Below are positions 1 to 9,662 of a DNA stretch of 64,000 nucleotides, in pieces (within the stretch, counting starts at the first letter, position 1; every line of letters begins with the position of its first letter). The position numbers were made by a program, and so were the translations under genes. The DNA lies in assembly GCF_013394385.1 (NCBI RefSeq), contig NZ_AP022834.1, forward strand, positions 1,178,001-1,242,000, written 5' to 3'. Under the pieces are notes generated by a model that did not search any database, had not been told where the DNA came from, and worked only from the letters and a program-made list of their open reading frames with translations. This stretch comes from Kocuria sp. TGY1127_2. GTDB taxonomy: Bacteria; Actinomycetota; Actinomycetes; Actinomycetales; Micrococcaceae.

Positions 1-1
1 C

Positions 2-2569
2 TCGGACGAGAGAGAAAAATTGTTGCGCCGGCTATTCCCCGTCGAGCTGTACTCCGGAATACGGGACGTGCTCAAGGACAGGTCCGACTCCGCTTCCGAA
101 GAATTGAAGTCCTTGACGACGGACATCAGACGGGGTCACGTCGAAGTCGCTTCCCTTCTGAGGCGTCTGGAGATTCCGACTGACGGGCTTCTGGACAGCG
201 CGGGCGACGTCGAGGTGATCGATATGCAGGGCGCGGCGAGTCGTCTCGAGCAGGCGGCACAGGAAGCCTCCCGGATCCGAAAGCGTCTGAGCGCAGAGTC
301 GACCGAAATGAATCGGCGTGCGGATGCTTTGCAACGTGGCCTAGGGGAGTGGGCCGAACACGACCGCCTCGTGGAGCGACGGCAAATCGTGACCGAATCG
401 GAGGAGTGTGTTGTTCTCCGGCGTCGACGAGTTGAAGCCGCGAAACGTGCGGTCCCCGTAGACGAGGCACGGAGGAGATTGTCACTTGGCGAAAGGTCTC
501 TGGCAGAGAAGGAGAAGGAGCTCGATGAGCTGCGGTCGCGCTCGCGGGCATTGCTTGCTGAACCAGTATCGGTCGACGTCGAGACTGCGGAAGAAAGAAG
601 GCTTGAAAAGGCGTATTGGTCGGGCGAGAGCGACGCCGACGAAGAAAAGTACGGAGCGCTTCTTGATCGGCGCCGTGAGCGAGTCCACGAGCTGCTGAGG
701 CGTGTTGGGGAAGTCGAGGATCTCGAGGCCTCCCGTCAGGCCCCGCTCGACAGACGCGAAGAACTCCGGAAACAGGCCTCCGAAGCCGCGTCTCGCCTTG
801 AGACCATCGAGCAATCGAAGGACGCTCTGTCCCAGGAACAAGATGAGCTCGCAATGGAGCTGAAAGGCTTGCCGGAAGCTTCCGCGGCACTGGCCGAGTC
901 CTCGAAAGTCCTGGAACTTTCGCGCCGTATCGTGGCCATCCGGGAACGTATCAGCACGGTTGCCGAGGAAGCCGAGCGGGCCGAGAAACAACGGCAAAGA
1001 GCCTCGCAACGCGTCGAGGAGCTCATGAGCCGCAGGTTCCAACAAGCAGTCAGAGTGCTGGCCGATGAGCTGCAGGACGACCTGCCCTGCCCTGTCTGCG
1101 GCTCGAAGGAGCACCCGTCGCCGGCACCAACGCACGCTTCGTCGGACGATCCGCTCGTCTCGGAAGAGGTTCTCGAGCAGGCCGCCGCAGAACGGGAAAG
1201 AGCCGAAGCACGTGCCAAGGAAACCTTCACTCAAACGGCGGAGCTGAAGCGGGTCGAAGCGGAGCTTCGTAGCCAGGGAGCCATGGAGAGCGTGACCGAT
1301 GCCGAATCCGCGGCTCGCGCTGCGACCGAGCAACATCAATCACTGGTTGAGAAACAACGGCGGGTCGAGGTCGTTCAGCGGCAACAAGAATCGATCGCAG
1401 AGGAAATCCGGGAAATCGAGCCGCGGCTGCGTTCTGTGGAACTCGAGGTCGGAGTCCTCGACTCACGGATCAAAGAACTCGACGGTCGTTACGATGAGGC
1501 CGTACGTGCCTTGAAGAACGTCCCGTCCCGGGACCAGCTGGTTACGATCCAGCGCAGGATCGAACAACTGCGTAACAACCGGTCGTCAACGACTCAACAC
1601 CGAGGTCATGTGGAGGCATTGCGCGAGAACGCTCGAGCACTCCAGCAGAGTTTTGAGCAGGCTCTTTCTGACAGCGGATTCGGAGACCTCGAGACCGTCG
1701 AGAAAAATTTGGTTGAACCCCAGGCATTGGAAGCCATGCGGGAGGAGCTGCGCCGTGACGAGGAAGAAAGGGCGAGGCTCGACGAAGCGTGGAACGCGCC
1801 ATGGCATCGGTCCCTACTGGCGCGTATGGGCGACGGCGAGACTCGGCCCGATGCGGAGGGACTTGACGAGGCTCGGCGGCAAGCCGAAGCCAAGACGAGC
1901 CAGCATGAAGAAGCGCTGTCTCGCGAGACGGTCTTCCGCGAAGGTCTGGGTTCGATCAAACGCGTCTCCGAGCAGGACGAAACCCTGCAGGATCGTGTAC
2001 GCGACGTCGCGGAGAAAGCGAGGAAGCTCAAGGACCTTGCGGACGTCGCCTCCGGAATCGGCGGAGAGAATCAACAGCGTATGTCGCTGACGACGTTTGT
2101 CCTGGCCGCTCAGCTGGAGGAAATTGCGGGCGCGGCCACGGTGCGGTTGCGCGAGATGACCAACGGTAGGTTCAGCATCCAGCACACTGACGCGGCTGCC
2201 GGAAAGAATAGAAAGTCCGGTCTCGGCCTGGAGATCTTCGATGCATGGACCTCCGAGGCTCGTCCGACAACCTCGTTGTCCGGGGGAGAGACCTTTATGG
2301 CTTCGCTGTGTCTCGCTCTGGGGCTGGCGGACGTTGTCCAAGCACGCGCCGGGGGCATAGAGGTGGATACACTTTTTGTTGATGAAGGATTCGGTTCCCT
2401 GGACGAAGACACATTGGACGGCGTCATGGATGCTATCGACGGTTTGCGCGAAAATGGCCGAGTCATCGGACTCGTCAGCCACGTCGCCGACATGAAAACG
2501 AGAATTCCCCAGCACGTGAGAATCAAAAGTTCCCCCAGCGGTTCGTCATTGGAGTCGAAGACAGCATGA
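2..2569 (+). CDS. sbcC: Exonuclease subunit SbcC, 5'-truncated by window edge
   Basis: Large subunit of the SbcCD (Mre11-Rad50-like) nuclease, which opens hairpins and processes DNA ends. The frame is open from base 2, so the N-terminal Walker A lobe lies outside the window; the TTG at 20 is not the true start. Visible parts are long Glu/Arg-rich coiled coils on both sides of a zinc hook (CPVCGSKEH, about 1088-1111), then the C-terminal ATPase lobe with ABC signature LSGGE (about 2276), Walker B TLFVDEGFGSLDE and the His switch GLVSHV. sbcD is expected just upstream. The stop overlaps the next gene by ATGA, so the two are probably co-transcribed. Confidence 0.95.
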   Translation, partial: SDEREKLLRRLFPVELYSGIRDVLKDRSDSASEELKSLTTDIRRGHVEVASLLRRLEIPTDGLLDSAGDVEVIDMQGAASRLEQAAQEASRIRKRLSAESTEMNRRADALQRGLGEWAEHDRLVERRQIVTESEECVVLRRRRVEAAKRAVPVDEARRRLSLGERSLAEKEKELDELRSRSRALLAEPVSVDVETAEERRLEKAYWSGESDADEEKYGALLDRRRERVHELLRRVGEVEDLEASRQAPLDRREELRKQASEAASRLETIEQSKDALSQEQDELAMELKGLPEASAALAESSKVLELSRRIVAIRERISTVAEEAERAEKQRQRASQRVEELMSRRFQQAVRVLADELQDDLPCPVCGSKEHPSPAPTHASSDDPLVSEEVLEQAAAERERAEARAKETFTQTAELKRVEAELRSQGAMESVTDAESAARAATEQHQSLVEKQRRVEVVQRQQESIAEEIREIEPRLRSVELEVGVLDSRIKELDGRYDEAVRALKNVPSRDQLVTIQRRIEQLRNNRSSTTQHRGHVEALRENARALQQSFEQALSDSGFGDLETVEKNLVEPQALEAMREELRRDEEERARLDEAWNAPWHRSLLARMGDGETRPDAEGLDEARRQAEAKTSQHEEALSRETVFREGLGSIKRVSEQDETLQDRVRDVAEKARKLKDLADVASGIGGENQQRMSLTTFVLAAQLEEIAGAATVRLREMTNGRFSIQHTDAAAGKNRKSGLGLEIFDAWTSEARPTTSLSGGETFMASLCLALGLADVVQARAGGIEVDTLFVDEGFGSLDEDTLDGVMDAIDGLRENGRVIGLVSHVADMKTRIPQHVRIKSSPSGSSLESKTA

Positions 2570-3942
2570 TCAATCCGTCACAGACCGACTCACCGTCTGT
2601 TGTCTCAGAACGTCGCCCCGCCGACGAGCAGCCCAAAGAGCACGGGGACGCGGGGCGAAGAGGCCGCCGCTCCGAAAGCACGATGGACCGCTTGCGAGTC
2701 CTCACCGGCCTAGCCGGCTTGGGGTATCTCGCCATTTCCGTGATTGCCCGACTGCCCGTGGCTATGTTGCCGCTGGGTACCCTGATCATGATCGTGTCCT
2801 GGACGGATGAGATCCTGCTCGGCGGGTTCGCCGCCGGTGCCGTCGCGCTCAGCATCGCAGTAGTCGTCCCCATATACGGAGCCATTGCCGAGAAGTTCGG
2901 CCAGAGACTCGTCCTTCTTTTCTGCGTATTCTCGAACGTTGCCTCGATCCTGTGGCTCATCAGCGAGTCTGTCAAGATGCAACAATCATCCCAGGGTTCC
3001 GTCCCCGGCCTTCTGGCGGGGTGCATCCTGACGGGAGCGACATCCGCCCCGGTAGCAGCTCTGGCCCGAATACGGTGGGCGGATGAATCACACCGCCTGG
3101 CGGACCGGAAACTTCTCAGCTCGTCTTTGGCTTTCGAATCCGTGGCCGACGTCGTCGCGATTGCTTTGGGAGCCGCAGTCACCGGTGTGGCGTCGCTGTT
3201 GTGGCACGCGCACGCGGCACTCCTGCTCGTCGCGGCCATCAACGTGGTCACAGTGACCGCTTTCGCTCTCACTCGGCTTCGTCACGCGGAGGCCCCATTG
3301 CCCAAACCGGAAAATGTGAGTCCGGAGGAGGCAAAGGACAATGCAACCCGTCGGAAACTCATGTGGTTGCCCGTCATCGGCATGGGCACTCTCGGGTTGC
3401 TCTTGGGGTCCATGCAGTCCTCGCTCGTGAGCCTGAGCCAGAATTTCGATTCCGTCGAGGGGGTGGGATTGCTCTACGCGGTCCTGGGACTCAGTTCTCT
3501 GGTCGCGGCGATCGCAGCCAACCTTCTCCAAGTCCGTACCTGGACCTGGGGCGCGTGGCTCTTCTGGGGCTGCGCATTGACTCTGGTCGCTCTTCCCGCC
3601 TCGATGCCCGGATCGATCCCAACCATGGCAATTGCCCTGATCTTCTTGGGGTTCGCGGTCGGTATCGCCCTGATCGTCACGGATTCCGTGGCGACGGCCA
3701 TTACGCCCGCGGATGCCTTGGACCTCGTGATGACGTCAACCTTCGCAGCCCTTTTGGGCGGTACGGCCCTGGGACTCGTGTGGGGAACGGTCCTCGGGGA
3801 CTCCCAGGGGTACAACACGGCCCTTCTGCTGCCGGTCCTCAGCGCCGCGGTGTACCTCGTCCTGGGCCACACCTACGGTTACCTGTGGCGCAGGAATTTC
3901 GAATCGGACATCCTCGGCGGCAAGCACAGCGCGAGCGGCTGA
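2566..3942 (+). CDS. MFS-type membrane transporter
   Basis: A 458-residue integral membrane protein with about 12 hydrophobic segments after a charged ~45-residue cytoplasmic N-terminus. The TM2-TM3 loop (GAIAEKFGQRLVL) resembles the major facilitator loop motif GxxxDRxGxR, and a hydrophilic central loop (RHAEAPLPKPENVSPEEAKD) separates two six-helix halves. The start codon overlaps the sbcC stop (ATGA). The substrate cannot be read from sequence. The fold assignment is fairly safe; a drug or metabolite exporter is only a guess. Confidence 0.8.
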   Translation: MINPSQTDSPSVVSERRPADEQPKEHGDAGRRGRRSESTMDRLRVLTGLAGLGYLAISVIARLPVAMLPLGTLIMIVSWTDEILLGGFAAGAVALSIAVVVPIYGAIAEKFGQRLVLLFCVFSNVASILWLISESVKMQQSSQGSVPGLLAGCILTGATSAPVAALARIRWADESHRLADRKLLSSSLAFESVADVVAIALGAAVTGVASLLWHAHAALLLVAAINVVTVTAFALTRLRHAEAPLPKPENVSPEEAKDNATRRKLMWLPVIGMGTLGLLLGSMQSSLVSLSQNFDSVEGVGLLYAVLGLSSLVAAIAANLLQVRTWTWGAWLFWGCALTLVALPASMPGSIPTMAIALIFLGFAVGIALIVTDSVATAITPADALDLVMTSTFAALLGGTALGLVWGTVLGDSQGYNTALLLPVLSAAVYLVLGHTYGYLWRRNFESDILGGKHSASG

Positions 3943-3968
3943 TGATTGCCGCCGAGGAGCTTCGGTTC

Positions 3969-4622
3969 CTATTCGCCTCGGTCGATCCATTCCTGTCGGT
4001 GAGGCGCTTCATCGCCGATCGTCGTGGAGGGTCCGTGACCCGTCAGCACAACCGTTTGCTCGGGTAGCATGAGGAGCCGCTCACTGATCGAGGCGATGAT
4101 CGTGGGGAAATCGCTGTACGACCGTCCGGTTGCGCCTGGGCCGCCCTGGAACAGAGTGTCGCCGGAGAACAGAACCGGCGATTTACCATTCCACTGGAGA
4201 TCTTCCGAATAGAAACACACTGAACCGGGCGAATGCCCAGGAGTGTGAATGGCTGTCAGGGTAGCGTCTCCGACGGAAATCTCATACCCGTCCGTCAGCC
4301 GCTGGAAGGACGGTGCCGGCTCGCCGTGTGTGAGCTTCCACAGAGGTTGCTCCTCCGCGTGCAAGAACACAGGCGCGCCGAATCGCTCGGCCGCTTCGAC
4401 CGCGAGCCCCGCGTGATCATCGTGAGCGTGGGTCAGGAGGATCTTCTCGACCGTTCGGGAACCGACCAGTTCTGCAACAGCATCCACATCGTGGGCCGGG
4501 TCGATCACGACGCAACCCTGTGCATCGCCCACGACCCATACGTTATTGTCGACGTCCCAGGTTCCGCCGTCGAGGCTGAAGGTTCCACTGGTTTCTACGT
4601 GCTGGACGGTGCTCTGTGCCAT
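3969..4622 (-). CDS. Metallo-beta-lactamase-fold hydrolase, candidate formylmycothiol hydrolase
   Basis: A 217-residue protein with the binuclear-metal motif HxHxDH (THAHDDHAGL) near residue 65, further metal ligands in HTPGHSPGS and SGDTLF, and a late His in LTGHGPST, as in glyoxalase II-like enzymes. It begins 2 bp after the stop of the mycothiol-dependent formaldehyde dehydrogenase. The same pairing is known in Mycobacterium tuberculosis (Rv2259-Rv2260). From this context I infer that it hydrolyses the S-formylmycothiol product, or a related mycothiol thioester. A generic hydroxyacylglutathione hydrolase-like role is the alternative. Confidence 0.85.
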   Translation of the reverse strand: MAQSTVQHVETSGTFSLDGGTWDVDNNVWVVGDAQGCVVIDPAHDVDAVAELVGSRTVEKILLTHAHDDHAGLAVEAAERFGAPVFLHAEEQPLWKLTHGEPAPSFQRLTDGYEISVGDATLTAIHTPGHSPGSVCFYSEDLQWNGKSPVLFSGDTLFQGGPGATGRSYSDFPTIIASISERLLMLPEQTVVLTGHGPSTTIGDEAPHRQEWIDRGE

Positions 4623-4624
4623 TT

Positions 4625-5725
4625 CTAGGCCTCCGATACTTCGACGACTGATCGCAAAACTTTTCCTTGCTGCATCTTGTCAAATGCGGGTTCGATGTCT
4701 TCCAGACCGATCTTTTCGGAGACGAATGCGTCCAGATCCAGACGGCCCAAGAGGTACTGGTCGACGAGCATAGGGAAGTCCCTCGACGGAAGAGTGTCCC
4801 CGTACCAAGCTGACTTGATGGAGCCGCCGCGTGAAAAAACCTCGTCCAAGGGCAGCTCCAGTGTGGTCCCCGGGTCGGGCACCCCTACCAGGACTACTCG
4901 TCCGGCCAGATCGCGAGCCTGGAACGCCTGCTCGAAGGTTTTGGCGATGCCCACGGCATCGATCACGAGATCCGCGCCGAACCCACCGGTCAATTCGCGG
5001 ATGGTCTCCACCGGGTCGTGCGATGAGGAGTTGACCGTATCGGTCGCACCCAGGCTGCGGGCCGTCTTCAGTTTTTCGTCATCGATGTCCACGGCAATGA
5101 TTTTTGTCGCCCCTGCCAGTGCCGAACCCGCAATCGCCGCCGTACCAACGCCTCCGCAACCGATCACGGCAACGGATTCGCCGCGTGCAACCTGCCCCGT
5201 ATTGATCGCGGCCCCGATGCCCGCAGTAATACCGCAACCCAAGAGTCCGACGGCGCCATACTGATCCGTGTCCAGATCGCCCTCGATCTTGGTGCACTGA
5301 CCGGCGGCCACAAGAGTCTTCTCGGCAAACGCCCCAATTCCGAGTGCCGCCTCGAGCTCGGTACCGTCCTCGAGGGTCATTTTCTGTTCGGCATTGTGCG
5401 TGTCGAAGCAGTACTGAGGCTGGCCCTTGCGGCACGCACGGCATTCGCCGCATACAGCGCGCCAATTCAGGATCACATGATCACCGGGCTCAACCTCGGT
5501 GACGCCATCGCCGGTGGCTTCCACCACGCCGGAAGCCTCATGTCCCAGCAAGTACGGGAAGTTGTCTCCCACGCCGCCGCGCTTGTAATGAAGGTCCGTT
5601 TGGCAGACCCCGCAGGTCAGAACTTTGACGAGCGCTTCGCCCGGACCGGGATCGGGAACGTTGATCGTGGTGACTTCGACCGGTGCGTCCTTTTCACGAG
5701 AAATAACGGCCTTGACCTTCTGCAT
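4625..5725 (-). CDS. mscR: S-(hydroxymethyl)mycothiol dehydrogenase
   Basis: A 366-residue zinc-dependent medium-chain alcohol dehydrogenase that oxidises the formaldehyde-mycothiol adduct with NAD. It shows the catalytic zinc site ([22 protein letters not shown]), a structural zinc cluster with closely spaced cysteines ([15 protein letters not shown]) and a Rossmann motif ([14 protein letters not shown]). The start is MQKVKAVI at 5725, because an AAGGAGG sits 5 bp upstream; the longer reading frame to 5773 lacks a comparable site. Mycothiol is restricted to Actinobacteria, which supports the taxonomic assignment. It probably forms a two-gene operon with the downstream metallohydrolase. Confidence 0.92.
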   Translation of the reverse strand: MQKVKAVISREKDAPVEVTTINVPDPGPGEALVKVLTCGVCQTDLHYKRGGVGDNFPYLLGHEASGVVEATGDGVTEVEPGDHVILNWRAVCGECRACRKGQPQYCFDTHNAEQKMTLEDGTELEAALGIGAFAEKTLVAAGQCTKIEGDLDTDQYGAVGLLGCGITAGIGAAINTGQVARGESVAVIGCGGVGTAAIAGSALAGATKIIAVDIDDEKLKTARSLGATDTVNSSSHDPVETIRELTGGFGADLVIDAVGIAKTFEQAFQARDLAGRVVLVGVPDPGTTLELPLDEVFSRGGSIKSAWYGDTLPSRDFPMLVDQYLLGRLDLDAFVSEKIGLEDIEPAFDKMQQGKVLRSVVEVSEA

Positions 5726-5846
5726 GAGAGCCTCCTTGGAGAGCAGTGAATGGGCTGGGTCGCGGTGTGCCACTTGTCAGGGGGCCACCGTTAACATCAG
5801 TCAACCACAATGTCTCAGGCCCAAGTCTGTCAGCTCACTTCACGGC

Positions 5847-6686
5847 TTAATCTTCGCCGAGATGTCTGACGACCGCACGGGCAAATTCTCCGGAGGTCAG
5901 AGCATCGACGTGCGTGCGGCCCGGTAACTCGATGAAGCAGGCTCCGTCGTTGAGGTAACGCAGAAGCTCCGCCGAATCCTTGGCGATCTGATCCTCCTGC
6001 CCGGTCACCAGAAGTGAGGGCTGTTTCGGGGCGTTTTCGAAAGACGGGGTGAAAGGCGGCGAACTCAACCGTTCGGCACACAGCATCAATCCGGCCTTGT
6101 CCAAGACAGAATCGTGGACGAACTGTTCGATTTCGGCCGTAGCTGACGACGGCCGAGTAACGCTTGCGAAGGATCCGGCGCTCAGCACACGGCAGACTTC
6201 AGCCAAGCCGTCATGGGCGGGGAGCCCACCCAATGCCACTCGCCGTATCAAGGACGGTTCTTCTGCCGCAAAGTCCCAGGCGAGCCTGGCACCAAGAGAA
6301 TATCCAAGGAGGTCTACCGAAGTCGCCCGGGACCAACCTGTGTCCTGAGGACTGGAGATGAGGGCCTGTCGAACAGCTTCGGACAACGCATCAAGAACAT
6401 CGAGAGGGCCCAAGGGGTGCCGCGCCGAGTCCTCGATCTCAATACTGCCGTGAGTGACCTTCCGCCGGGAATCGAGGCGATTCAGGGCATCAGTGACCGA
6501 CTCGTCGGCATGCCACGGCATATGGATGAAAATGAGGTTCCTTGAGCTGCCAAGTCGACGCAGCCAGCCAGTGGCCAGCCAGCACTGCGTGACTGTCGTC
6601 GCGAATCCGTGGATCGCGACCAGAGGCGGAAAACCCGCGTCCTCGGCGTGACGGCCGGTGACGCGGGTCCAGCGAAGTTCGGGCAC
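5847..6686 (-). CDS. Alpha/beta-fold hydrolase
   Basis: A 279-residue soluble protein with the alpha/beta hydrolase layout: oxyanion-hole HG motif (VAIHGFATT, residues 23-31), nucleophile elbow GYSLG with Ser130, a late acidic residue in TGQEDQIA and catalytic His in GRTHVDAL. It has no signal peptide, so it acts in the cytoplasm. Its neighbour on the same strand is the YihY-like gene 8 bp upstream (stop at 6695), suggesting co-transcription. The substrate is unknown; esterase or lactonase activity would be typical. Confidence 0.82.
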   Translation of the reverse strand: MPELRWTRVTGRHAEDAGFPPLVAIHGFATTVTQCWLATGWLRRLGSSRNLIFIHMPWHADESVTDALNRLDSRRKVTHGSIEIEDSARHPLGPLDVLDALSEAVRQALISSPQDTGWSRATSVDLLGYSLGARLAWDFAAEEPSLIRRVALGGLPAHDGLAEVCRVLSAGSFASVTRPSSATAEIEQFVHDSVLDKAGLMLCAERLSSPPFTPSFENAPKQPSLLVTGQEDQIAKDSAELLRYLNDGACFIELPGRTHVDALTSGEFARAVVRHLGED

Positions 6687-6694
6687 GGCGGGTC

Positions 6695-7765
6695 CTAGTC
6701 CGAATAGTCCAAACGATCATTCTGAAGACGCAATTTGCGTCCCTCGTCGACGAATTTCTGACGAGCTTCGACTTGTTTGTGGGCCTGACGGGTGTCGCGA
6801 GGCGGAAGCTGCAGGTGATCCTCGGCCCGGATGCCAGCCTCGAGTTCACGGGCTCTTTCGAGCTCGGAATCCAGCACCGCACCGAAGAGCAATACGTTGT
6901 TCATGATCCATATGAACAACAGCATCACGATGACGCCGCCGATGGTTCCGTACGTTGCGTTGTAATTGCCGAAATTGGAAACGTAGAAACCGAAGGCCGC
7001 ACCGGCAACGGCCATCGCGATGAGGGAAAAAGCCGCTCCCGGACTCAGCCAGTGGAGTTTGGGTTGTTTGACGTTCGGCGTCGCGTAGTAGAGCAAAGCG
7101 ATGAGCGCTACGGCGAGGATCAACAGCACGACCCAACGCGCCCAGCTCCACACCGCGACCGCAGTGTCACCGAGGCCGATCCAGTCGCCCGCCGCGTGCA
7201 GCACACCACCGGAGAGCAAGAGCACCATCATCATGACCACCACGATCAAGACCATGAAGAAAGTCACGACCAAATTGATGGGACGCAATTTCCAGATGGG
7301 ACGCCCCTCGACCACGCCGTAGATGCGGTTCAGAGCTCGCCCGAAGCCTCCGACGTAACCGGAGGCCGTCCAGAGGGCACCAACGATACCGGTGATCAGG
7401 GCGATGATTCCCGCCCCCGTCGAACTGGTCAGCTGGGAGACGGGCTCCTTGATCAAGCTCATCAGCTCTTCCGGAGCGTACGGGCGAACGAAGTCCAGAA
7501 TTGCTTGTGTTGTGGTTTCACCTTCTCCGAAAACTCCGAGCAGCGAGACGACCGCCAATAAACCGGGGAACAAAGACAGCACGGCGAAATAAGTCAACGA
7601 GGCCGCGAGGTCCGTACCTCCATTGCCCGTGAACGAATTGATCGTCCTCTTGAACACGTAGCCCCAGCCGGGCTTGCTGATCTGGGAAAGCTTTTTGGCC
7701 TTGCCCTGATGAGCCGCTTTCGACGTATGTTCTGACTTGTGGATTGTTTGTTCGGATAGCTCCAT
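6695..7765 (-). CDS. YihY/UPF0761 family inner membrane protein
   Basis: A 356-residue membrane protein with about six transmembrane segments. It carries the family-typical N-terminal stretch (NGGTDLAASLTYFAVLSLFP), a GSLLWTASGYVGGFGRALN-like region around residue 140, and a charged C-terminal tail. The start is MELSEQ at 7765: the frame stays open to 8122 but would overlap mqo and its terminator. The family was once misnamed ribonuclease BN; its function is not established. It probably shares a transcript with the hydrolase downstream. Confidence 0.85.
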   Translation of the reverse strand: MELSEQTIHKSEHTSKAAHQGKAKKLSQISKPGWGYVFKRTINSFTGNGGTDLAASLTYFAVLSLFPGLLAVVSLLGVFGEGETTTQAILDFVRPYAPEELMSLIKEPVSQLTSSTGAGIIALITGIVGALWTASGYVGGFGRALNRIYGVVEGRPIWKLRPINLVVTFFMVLIVVVMMMVLLLSGGVLHAAGDWIGLGDTAVAVWSWARWVVLLILAVALIALLYYATPNVKQPKLHWLSPGAAFSLIAMAVAGAAFGFYVSNFGNYNATYGTIGGVIVMLLFIWIMNNVLLFGAVLDSELERARELEAGIRAEDHLQLPPRDTRQAHKQVEARQKFVDEGRKLRLQNDRLDYSD

Positions 7766-7940
7766 CAATAACGATCCCGTGGTTTCTTGGGCACGACTCA
7801 ATCGCGCGGTGCAGGGTGTGAGCAACGCATGTTGCCTGCCTATAACGTACCCGAAATCCGACTGTGTCCCACGCCGCTGGGAAGAATGTTGCCGAATTCT
7901 TGTTTCGGCGTCCGTGCGGTTTGCTTCTGCCTGGTGCAAA

Positions 7941-7974
7941 GGTGCCCGTTGCCTCGAATGAGGCAACGGGCACC
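7941..7974 (-). terminator. Hairpin terminator after mqo
   Basis: A perfect 15-bp inverted repeat (7941-7955 with 7960-7974) around a GAAT loop lies 30 bp beyond the mqo stop, between mqo and the YihY gene. The T-run after it on the minus strand is short (TTTG), so termination may be partial. Basis: seen in sequence. Confidence 0.7.
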
Positions 7975-8004
7975 GTGATGACCACAACGCTATGGTCAGC
8001 GCAT

Positions 8005-9483
8005 CTAGTTGTTGATGCCGAGAACCTTGGCGGTATGCCCCATGATCTCGTCGGCTAGTTCGGGCTCGTCGTTGAGCTTGTGACCATAAGCAGGGACAAG
8101 TTCCTTGATACGGGGGGACCACGCGTCGAAACGATCAGGGAAGCACTTCTTCACGAGGTTCAGCATGATAGGTACCGCCGTGGACGCGCCGGGGGAGGCG
8201 CCAAGGAGTGCGGCGATCGACCCGTCACCCTTGGTGATGAGCTCGGTGCCGAACTGGAGGACGCCCCCCTTCTTGGCGTCTTTGCGCATGACCTGGACGC
8301 GCTGACCTGCCGTAATGAGATCCCATTCGCTGCCGTCCGCGGCCGGGTAGTATTCCTGCAGCGCGTCGATCTTTGCTTGATGATTTTTGGTGAGCTCTGT
8401 CAGAAGGTATTTCACGAGCCCGAGGTTGTCCAAGCCTGCCCGAGTCATCGGGTAGAGGTTGTCCGGCTTGACCGACTTGAACAGGTCCAGCATGGAACCT
8501 TGCTTCAAGAAGTTGGTCTTGAACCCGGCATACGGCCCGAACAACAAGGAGCGATTTCCATCGACCCACCGAGTGTCAAGGTGAGGCACTGACATGGGCG
8601 GCGCGCCCACGGAGGCTTGGCCGTATACCTTCGCGTTGTGCTGCGAGGCCGTTTCCTGCCTGGAATTGCGCAAGAACAGACCCGAGACGGGGAAACCGCC
8701 GAAACCCTTGCCCTCCGGAATTCCGGACTTCTGAAGCAACGGCAAGGCGCCGCCGCCGGCACCGAGAAATACGAACTTCGCGCGGACCAACAGGTCGTCT
8801 TCGGAATTGAGTCGATTACGAACACGCAGGCTCCACGAGCCGTCCGATTCCTGGCGGAGATCCTGGACCTCATGACCGAATCGGATGTCCGCGCCCTTGG
8901 ATTCGAGATGCTCGGTGAATTGGCGGGCGAGGTTTCCGAAGTCGACGTCGGTTCCCTCACGCGAATAATTGGCCGCGACCGTTTCGCTCGAATCGCGTCC
9001 CTTCATAGTCAGCGGCGCCCATTCAGCAATCTGCGAAGGATCCTGTGAGAATTCCATACGCTCGAAGAGCTTCTGGGCGCTCAGGGACTTGTACCGAGTC
9101 TTCAGATATTCGCTGTGGTCCTTACCGAACACCAGGGACATATGCGGGACGGAATTGATAAAAGAAGAATCCGTAATCTTGCCGTCTTCGACGAGTGTGG
9201 ACCAGAACTGGCGGCTGGTCTGGAATTGCTCGTTGATGTTCAAAGCCTTGGACGGATCCACGGTTCCGTCGGAGCTCATGGGGGAGTAATTGAGCTCGCA
9301 GAGGGCCGAGTGGCCGGTACCAGCGTTATTCCAAGCGTTGGAACTCTCAGCGCCGACGCGATCGAGGCGCTCGAACAAGGTAATGTCCCAATTCGGCTCG
9401 AGTTCGTTCAACAAGACGCCGAGGGTCGCGCTCATGATGCCGCCGCCCACCAGGACGACGTCGGTCGTGTGAGTCTGTGTCAC
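8005..9483 (-). CDS. mqo: Malate:quinone oxidoreductase
   Basis: A 492-residue FAD-dependent peripheral membrane enzyme that oxidises malate to oxaloacetate and reduces quinone. It has the N-terminal dinucleotide-binding motif [17 protein letters not shown] and family-characteristic segments such as [16 protein letters not shown] and a C-terminal [16 protein letters not shown]. The GTG start at 9483 is supported by AGGAGA upstream. It stands alone with its own terminator. Confidence 0.96.
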   Translation of the reverse strand: MTQTHTTDVVLVGGGIMSATLGVLLNELEPNWDITLFERLDRVGAESSNAWNNAGTGHSALCELNYSPMSSDGTVDPSKALNINEQFQTSRQFWSTLVEDGKITDSSFINSVPHMSLVFGKDHSEYLKTRYKSLSAQKLFERMEFSQDPSQIAEWAPLTMKGRDSSETVAANYSREGTDVDFGNLARQFTEHLESKGADIRFGHEVQDLRQESDGSWSLRVRNRLNSEDDLLVRAKFVFLGAGGGALPLLQKSGIPEGKGFGGFPVSGLFLRNSRQETASQHNAKVYGQASVGAPPMSVPHLDTRWVDGNRSLLFGPYAGFKTNFLKQGSMLDLFKSVKPDNLYPMTRAGLDNLGLVKYLLTELTKNHQAKIDALQEYYPAADGSEWDLITAGQRVQVMRKDAKKGGVLQFGTELITKGDGSIAALLGASPGASTAVPIMLNLVKKCFPDRFDAWSPRIKELVPAYGHKLNDEPELADEIMGHTAKVLGINN

Positions 9484-9662
9484 TATGGATATCTCCTGTG
9501 ATGATTTCCGCGTTGATGCGCGGTTGGGTTCCCGCCGAGGATTCGCGGGGCGGGTGGCGTCCGTCCGGATGTCGCGGACGCATTCTCCCTCTCAGGTTAT
9601 CTCGCGCACTCGTGCGGGTCGAACCCCGACCTCGTACCTCTGGCGAAATGAGTCGGACGCCG

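Noticed and set aside
6695-8122. 475-residue version of the YihY-like protein
   Set aside because: The extra N-terminus lies across the mqo terminator and mqo coding DNA; MELSEQ at 7765 is the natural start.
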